A DNA stretch of 64,000 nt. Source: Sphingobacteruim zhuxiongii. GTDB taxonomy: Bacteria > Bacteroidota > Bacteroidia > Sphingobacteriales > Sphingobacteriaceae. Below the pieces are notes generated by a model. That model saw only the letters and a program-made list of their open reading frames with translations, did no database searches and had not been told where the DNA came from. The stretch is taken from NCBI RefSeq assembly GCF_009557615.1, contig NZ_CP045652.1:1922001-1986000 (forward strand), written 5' to 3'. Made by a program: the position numbers and the translations under genes. Positions 59,633-64,000 of the stretch are shown here, in pieces. How positions within the stretch are numbered: the stretch's first letter is position 1; the number at the start of each line of letters is the position of its first letter.

Positions 59633-61392
59633 AAATCAAAACCAAATTAAACATCGGTATAGGGTTATTATTCTTAATGATCCTTATGCTCGCCTTTTCA
59701 AGTACTTGGTATGTTAGTGCCTTGAAGAAAGATGGCGAAAATATTCTTGCGGCGAATTATTTGTCTGTAGAATACGCTCGAAATATGTTGGAAGCGGCCG
59801 ATCAATGGGCTGCTGGCGATTCGCAGGCCTTGAAAACGCTACAGATTAATCTATCCAGACAGCAAAAGAATGTGACAGAAATTACCGAGCGGGAAATTAC
59901 AGATCGCCTGACGAAGAAGCTAAATTTGTTGCAGGAGGAACCCAATAACTATCCCGTCGCGGCGGCATTGCGTAAGGAGTTGGTCAATCTTATGAACGTC
60001 AATATGGCGGCGATTGTCCAAAAGAACGACCACGTGCGTCTACTCGCTAAAGAAGCTTTTCTACTCATTTCTATATTAGGGGCGTTAAGTTTCTTAATAG
60101 CCTTTGTACTATGGATGAATTTACCGAGCAATATTGCCGATCCGATTAAAAAACTAACCTTGAGTATTCGGGAGATCGCCAATCAGAACTATGCGCAACG
60201 ATTATACTTTAAGGGTGATTCGGAGTTTGTTGATCTTGCCAGTTCATTTAACAGCATGGCCGAACGTCTTCAGGAATATGCGAACAGCAAATTAGATACG
60301 ATCTTACAGGAGAAAAAGCGTGTGGAAGCGCTGGTGAACAGTATTCACGATCCTGTCATCGGCTTAAACGATAAGCAGGAGATTCTTTTTATCAATGATG
60401 AAGCGTTATTGTTGACGGGTTTATCACGCAATGATATCGAAAGCAAAGGCTTGAAAGAGCTGGCGACAGGTAATGAATTGGTTCAAAAGATAATAGAAAT
60501 ACCAGATAAAGAAAGCGTCAACAGCGAAGTCGAAAGCCTAGATCAAACCATTAGTATTTATACGGAGGACAAGGAGAGCTTTTTCGAGAAACAAGTTTAC
60601 CCGATTGCTATTGTGCCGACAGGAGAACAGACCTTGCAACATGTTGGGGAAGTCATTATCCTAAAGAATGTAACGAGCTTTAAGGAGCTGGATGTGGCGA
60701 AGACTAATTTTATTGCCACAGTATCACATGAATTAAAGACGCCCATTGCCTCAATACAAATGGGTTTAGAGCTGATGAATCATCCTAAAACAGGAGCGCT
60801 GACCGAAAATCAGAAGAAATTAATGGAGGGTATCCGTGACGATAGTGAACGATTGCTACGTATTACCTCGGAATTGCTGAATATGTCGCAACTCGAAACG
60901 GGAAATATTAAATTGTTTGCACAATGGTGTAATCCCATGCCTGTCATTACTTACGCCTTGCAAGCAACACATTTGCAAGCTGAGCAAAAGCAAATCGAGT
61001 TGATCACGCAATTGAATGAAGACCTACCTGAAGTATTTATTGATGAAGAAAAGACCGCCTGGGTACTTACAAATTTTATCACCAACGCGATTCGTTATTC
61101 TCCAGAACGGAGTCAGATCATCGTTTCGTTAATCAAGAAAGATTCGAAGCTTATCTTTTCTGTTCAAGATCATGGGAAGGGAATCGATAGTTCATATAAG
61201 GATCGCATATTTGATCGCTATTTCCAGATACCGGGTTCTATGCGTTCAGGAACGGGTCTGGGACTCTCCATTGCGAAAGATTTTATCGAAAACCAAGGAG
61301 GAAGCATTGCTGTAGATAGTAGCCTGGGTGTTGGTAGTACCTTCTCCTTTAGCATTCCCACGAGTAAATCGGCCATTTATTCGAAATCGTAG
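59629..61392 (+). CDS. membrane sensor histidine kinase paired with KdpD (HAMP-PAS-HisKA)
   Basis: A 587-residue kinase with TM1 (about 7-30, LNIGIGLLFLMILMLAFSSTWYV), a periplasmic helical sensor, TM2 (about 143-165, AFLLISILGALSFLIAFVLWM), then HAMP (about 166-218, DPIKKLTLSIREIA) and a PAS domain (about 228-350, NSIHDPVIGLNDKQEILFIND). Phospho-acceptor His367 is in IATVSHELKTPIASIQ, and the ATPase has NFITNAIRYS, DHGKGID, and GTGLGLSIAKDFI. The start overlaps the KdpD stop by 4 bp. It probably phosphorylates the NtrC-type regulator at 51036. Its 3' end overlaps the convergent small gene at 61377 by 16 bp. Confidence 0.93.
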   Translation: MKIKTKLNIGIGLLFLMILMLAFSSTWYVSALKKDGENILAANYLSVEYARNMLEAADQWAAGDSQALKTLQINLSRQQKNVTEITEREITDRLTKKLNLLQEEPNNYPVAAALRKELVNLMNVNMAAIVQKNDHVRLLAKEAFLLISILGALSFLIAFVLWMNLPSNIADPIKKLTLSIREIANQNYAQRLYFKGDSEFVDLASSFNSMAERLQEYANSKLDTILQEKKRVEALVNSIHDPVIGLNDKQEILFINDEALLLTGLSRNDIESKGLKELATGNELVQKIIEIPDKESVNSEVESLDQTISIYTEDKESFFEKQVYPIAIVPTGEQTLQHVGEVIILKNVTSFKELDVAKTNFIATVSHELKTPIASIQMGLELMNHPKTGALTENQKKLMEGIRDDSERLLRITSELLNMSQLETGNIKLFAQWCNPMPVITYALQATHLQAEQKQIELITQLNEDLPEVFIDEEKTAWVLTNFITNAIRYSPERSQIIVSLIKKDSKLIFSVQDHGKGIDSSYKDRIFDRYFQIPGSMRSGTGLGLSIAKDFIENQGGSIAVDSSLGVGSTFSFSIPTSKSAIYSKS

Positions 61393-61688
61393 GTCTCAAA
61401 ATGGGTAACGAATTCTTCAAACTCCAAAAGGTATTTTTTATCTTCGGGATAGTAGCGCGCTTTCTGAAAATGCTCCCCAGCGAACTGTTGAATGCTGGTC
61501 GTTGATTCCCATTCTGTGACGGTCATAAAATGACAGATATCGTGATCTATGCGACGCAGTACTTTTGCAGATAGATTTCCTTTGGTGCTGCGGTAGTCTT
61601 TCATGCCCGTGCTAGTCAGGTAGTTCAGATAGACATCAGCGTCTTCTTTCCGCGTAATGCCATGCCATATTCTGGTGATTGTTTTCAT
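61377..61688 (-). CDS. antibiotic-biosynthesis-monooxygenase-fold protein
   Basis: A 103-residue protein of the dimeric alpha/beta-barrel (ABM) type: ITRIWHGITRKEDADVYLNYL at the start, then a central strand HFMTVTEWESTTSIQQFAG, and a C-terminal LEFEEFVTHFE. Such proteins are small oxygenases or heme-related enzymes, or have no known activity. It is cytoplasmic. Its 3' end overlaps the kdp-linked kinase gene by 16 bp, tail to tail, so no terminator fits between the two. Confidence 0.75.
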   Translation of the reverse strand: MKTITRIWHGITRKEDADVYLNYLTSTGMKDYRSTKGNLSAKVLRRIDHDICHFMTVTEWESTTSIQQFAGEHFQKARYYPEDKKYLLEFEEFVTHFETYDFE

Positions 61689-61815
61689 CGCGTTTATCGT
61701 TGGCTTATACTAATTTAACAATAATCGGCCAAAAAGAAGGCGCTGAGGAAAATAGCAAGACAGGGTAGCTATCTCCCAACCAACGAAAATTTCTTTCCTA
61801 TTTCATTTACATTAA

Positions 61816-61865
61816 AACCCAAGCTCAGGCCTTTTAAGTTTCCTTTGAAGGGCTAAGCTTGGGTT
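61816..61865. repeat. inverted repeat downstream of the AhpD-like gene
   Basis: AACCCAAGCT (61816-61825) and AGCTTGGGTT (61856-61865) form a 10-bp stem with a 30-nt loop. It lies 38 bp downstream of the leftward AhpD-like gene. There is no T-run typical of a strong terminator (minus-strand tail TTTAATGTAAATG), so its function as a terminator is only possible. Confidence 0.5.
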
Positions 61866-61903
61866 CAGGTAGGTCTGAGCTAGGGCTAATCTAAAAGGTT
61901 GTC

Positions 61904-62344
61904 CTATAAATCGGGCTGTGTATGACTGCTGATCGCGATTCGATTCCAAACATTGATGGTTGCAATGGCTAAGATAACTTGCGCAATATAGCTTTCGGTA
62001 AACAATTCTTTTGCTGCTTTGTAGGTCTCATCGGTTAGGCCAGACTCATTTATTTTGGTAACTTCTTCAGTCATCGCTAAGATAACACGTTCCTCTTCGC
62101 TGAAAACATTTGTTTCACGCCATGCATTCAACAAGAATATACGTTGGGCGGTTTCTCCCTGTGCCATCGCATCTTTCGTATGCATATTTATACAAAATGC
62201 ACATCCATTAATTTGTGATGCCCGGATTTTTATTAATTCTAATTGCGTTTTGTTGATGTCGGATGCTTGTACAAAATTTTCAAGCGTGATTACTCTTTTG
62301 TAACCATTCGGAGCCAATTCGGCGATATTCATTCGTGCTTCCAT
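61904..62344 (-). CDS. carboxymuconolactone-decarboxylase/AhpD-family protein
   Basis: A 146-residue alpha-helical protein of the CMD/AhpD group. The catalytic-type motif is CAFCINMHTKDA (CxxC with following His), preceded by LELIKIRASQINGC; the ending includes IATINVWNRIAI, the usual AhpD-like closing. Such proteins act as alkylhydroperoxidase-type peroxidases in oxidative stress. The ATG at 62344 is used; a second ATG at 62332 is possible. It is a small leftward gene, 62 bp downstream of the Crp-like regulator and possibly under its control. Confidence 0.88.
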   Translation of the reverse strand: MEARMNIAELAPNGYKRVITLENFVQASDINKTQLELIKIRASQINGCAFCINMHTKDAMAQGETAQRIFLLNAWRETNVFSEEERVILAMTEEVTKINESGLTDETYKAAKELFTESYIAQVILAIATINVWNRIAISSHTQPDL

Positions 62345-62406
62345 CGTAAATTTCTTTTTGTTTAGACAAAGATGCTATTCTGAAAACAAGAAAAACTTAA
62401 GCTGGT

Positions 62407-62982
62407 TTAAGAAAACATTTTTTTACGTATTTCACTCAGATACTCAGGTGTGAGTCCGAGGTAGGAAGCGATTAGATATTGAGGCACCCGCTGCACAAAA
62501 TCTGGAAAGTTATTGTTAAACTGAATAAAGATCTCCTCCTTTGAATGCAGCTTAAAGAGCTTGTTTCTGAATTGGGCAGCTGCATAGGCCTTCTGATACA
62601 CTTGAAGGAAGTAGCTTTGTATAAAAGCTTGCTCCTGGAGTAGTAATAGCTCTTGATCTCTACTAATTCGAAGGATTCGACTGTTTTCTACTGCCTGAAT
62701 CGCGCAGTTTGATTCTTGCTTCCCGATATAGGCTTTTTGATCGCAAATCCACCAGGACTCCAATGCAAAATCGCAGGTTAATTCTTGACCTTTCTCATGT
62801 AAAGTATACATTCGTAAGCAGCCATCTAATACAAAATAATTGTATAAATGTGCCTGTCCAGGATTTTGTAAATGCGCTTTCTTTTTGACGTCAAGCACTT
62901 CGAAATAGGGGACGATCGCTTCGAATTGTTCATCGCTAATCGCTACGTGTTTTCCGATATGATTTTTAAAATTCGATAACAT
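62407..62982 (-). CDS. Crp/Fnr-family transcriptional regulator
   Basis: A 191-residue regulator. The cyclic-nucleotide-binding-like beta-roll spans about residues 15-110 (KKKAHLQNPGQAHLYNYFVLDGCLRMYTL), followed by a long dimer helix (LLLLQEQAFIQSYFLQVYQKAY) and a C-terminal helix-turn-helix (PQYLIASYLGLTPEYLSEIRKKM). The effector is unknown; the fold often lacks cAMP contacts in Bacteroidota members of this size. It is leftward, upstream of the AhpD-like gene, and together they look like a small stress-response pair. Confidence 0.9.
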   Translation of the reverse strand: MLSNFKNHIGKHVAISDEQFEAIVPYFEVLDVKKKAHLQNPGQAHLYNYFVLDGCLRMYTLHEKGQELTCDFALESWWICDQKAYIGKQESNCAIQAVENSRILRISRDQELLLLQEQAFIQSYFLQVYQKAYAAAQFRNKLFKLHSKEEIFIQFNNNFPDFVQRVPQYLIASYLGLTPEYLSEIRKKMFS

Positions 62983-63157
62983 AAGGTTCCTTCATTTCCT
63001 CGAAAATACTTTTTCTACGTACTATTACCGACGTAAACAGTTAAGCTTTTTTGTGTAGGGTCTAGCGTAGCCGTTTGATGAAGAGATTATTTGTTGTTAC
63101 TCTCTTTATCATTGCTTGGGCGACTTGACCAATATTACGTTTTCTATTAATCGTTTT

Positions 63158-64000
63158 TTACATCATCAGCTTCAAGCCAGCATAATAATTACGCGGTGGA
63201 GCGGCATTGTAGAATCGGTTTCCCATGGCATTGATGTCGTTTCCTAAGCTGTATTTTTCATCCAATAGATTGTCTGCGCCTACGAAGAACTGCACTTTGC
63301 GCTGCTTCAAAATGGCTGTTGTCCACGCTAGTTTTGCTTGCAGCAAATCGTATTTCTTCGCGTAAAAACTATTCGCATCATTCAATGGAATAGACGAGCA
63401 GTGGTTATGATAGAGGTTAATTTCAAATTGCTTCGGCAATTCAAAGGAAAGGGTATTCGCCCACATCCATTTTGGGATCGATGTGACTTGATTACCGGTG
63501 TAGTCCTTGTCATCGACCAGGTATTTCGTGAATGAATAATCTTGATAGGTCAGGTTGGTCGAGAAAATTAAGCTTCTGACAAATAAGCCTTGCTCAGGGC
63601 TGATAATTTGGGTTAAAACACTAGCTTCTATTCCTTTTTGGTCGATTTCACCTGCGTTATTGAAGTACTCGGCACCGCCAGCATCCAATTGTCTAACGAT
63701 TCCGTTTTTCATGCGGTATTGATAGGCCGCCAAATCAGCTATGATTCGACGATTTTTGGTTTCATAGCGTAATCCTGCTTCGTAGTTTACGCCATCCTCA
63801 GGATTTAAATCTCGGTTGATTTGATTGTTAGAGGAGCGAACTTCGGAGATTGTCGGTGTAGAATAACCTTTAGAAATAGATGCTCTGATGGCAAATTCTG
63901 GAAGTACTAAGTAGGAGAGTCCTAGTCTTGGCATCCAGCTGTTTTTAAAATGTTTATCACCCTTGATCGGATTGGCATTATTGGCCTTTTGTTCAAAGTC
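63158..64000 (-). CDS. TonB-dependent outer-membrane receptor, 5' end outside window
   Basis: The C-terminal 280 residues of a TonB-dependent receptor; the frame remains open to the window end, so an internal Met at 63934 is not the start. The barrel segments are recognisable: MPRLGLSYLVLPEFAIRASI, SKGYSTPTISEVRSSN, LNPEDGVNYEAGLRYE, FFVGADNLLDEKYSLG, and the terminal AAPPRNYYAGLKLMM. The SKGYSTPTxxEVR motif and the N-x-x-DEKY ending are typical of iron or siderophore-type receptors rather than SusC. Ligand unknown. It lies next to a Crp-like regulator but is separated by 175 bp without a gene. Confidence 0.88.
   Translation of the reverse strand, partial: DFEQKANNANPIKGDKHFKNSWMPRLGLSYLVLPEFAIRASISKGYSTPTISEVRSSNNQINRDLNPEDGVNYEAGLRYETKNRRIIADLAAYQYRMKNGIVRQLDAGGAEYFNNAGEIDQKGIEASVLTQIISPEQGLFVRSLIFSTNLTYQDYSFTKYLVDDKDYTGNQVTSIPKWMWANTLSFELPKQFEINLYHNHCSSIPLNDANSFYAKKYDLLQAKLAWTTAILKQRKVQFFVGADNLLDEKYSLGNDINAMGNRFYNAAPPRNYYAGLKLMM

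Noticed and set aside
63078..63128. 16-codon frame resembling a signal peptide (MKRLFVVTLFIIAWAT then stop)
   Set aside because: It stops immediately after the hydrophobic stretch, has no downstream reading frame, and could arise by chance in AT-rich sequence. It may be the remnant of a lost gene, but nothing else supports it.
1..64000. CRISPR arrays, tRNA and rRNA genes
   Set aside because: No regularly spaced repeats and no tRNA or rRNA signature sequences were seen on either strand.

Overview
This 64 kb window looks like chromosome from a Bacteroidota bacterium, most likely Sphingobacteriaceae (Sphingobacterium/Pedobacter-like). The reasons are three SusC/SusD outer-membrane pairs, an ECF-sigma/FecR pair, type III glutamine synthetase, many lipoproteins with SxxSC lipoboxes, TAnnTTTG-like promoter elements, no obvious Shine-Dalgarno sites, and moderate-to-low GC. 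I saw no tRNA, rRNA or CRISPR array.

Layout. (1) 1-1024: 5' part of a degenerate DEAD-box helicase (minus strand). (2) 1522-10935: polysaccharide utilisation locus A: SusC, SusD, DUF5017-like lipoprotein, CE7-type acetyl esterase, Tat-exported beta-helix protein. (3) 11222-24279: a RiPP (modified peptide) region of the grasp-with-spasm type. It has a LytS-like sensor kinase with a periplasmic TPR-like domain, a LytTR regulator, four short KGG/KGA-leader precursor peptides (the last cut off by an IS1182-type element), an ATP-grasp ligase, a 60-aa protein, a SPASM protein without the radical-SAM cysteine motif, and a C39-peptidase ABC exporter with HlyD and TolC partners. (4) 24404-32325: locus B: ECF sigma, FecR, SusC, SusD, CE15 glucuronoyl esterase. 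(5) 32693-39750: locus C: a divergent double alpha/beta hydrolase and a SusC/SusD pair. (6) 39785-44014 (minus): WYL regulator, metallo-beta-lactamase-fold hydrolase, GSIII. (7) 44214-50899: S9 peptidase, SIMPL protein, two PepSY-like proteins next to an OmpR/HisKA two-component system. (8) 51036-61392: potassium uptake: NtrC-type regulator, two small proteins, kdpFABC, an outer-membrane porin, a soluble KdpD, and a separate membrane kinase. (9) 61377-64000 (minus): monooxygenase-fold protein, AhpD-like protein, Crp-like regulator, and the 3' part of a TonB-dependent receptor.

The most interesting signal is regulatory. The same direct repeat, CGAATATT-N13-CGAATATT (21 bp start to start, the spacing typical of LytTR-family sites), lies upstream of the kinase/regulator operon (11149-11177), the precursor peptides (14154-14182, second copy CGCTTATT) and the modification/export operon (17063-17091). 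This ties sensor, regulator, peptides, maturases and exporter into one predicted autoregulated circuit, possibly a peptide-signalling loop.

A second theme is the kdp operon. The usual KdpD/KdpE pair appears replaced by a soluble KdpD, a separate HAMP/PAS kinase and a nearby sigma-54-type regulator, with a porin gene inside the operon. A third is that all three SusCD loci carry esterase or lyase-like genes but no recognisable glycoside hydrolase.
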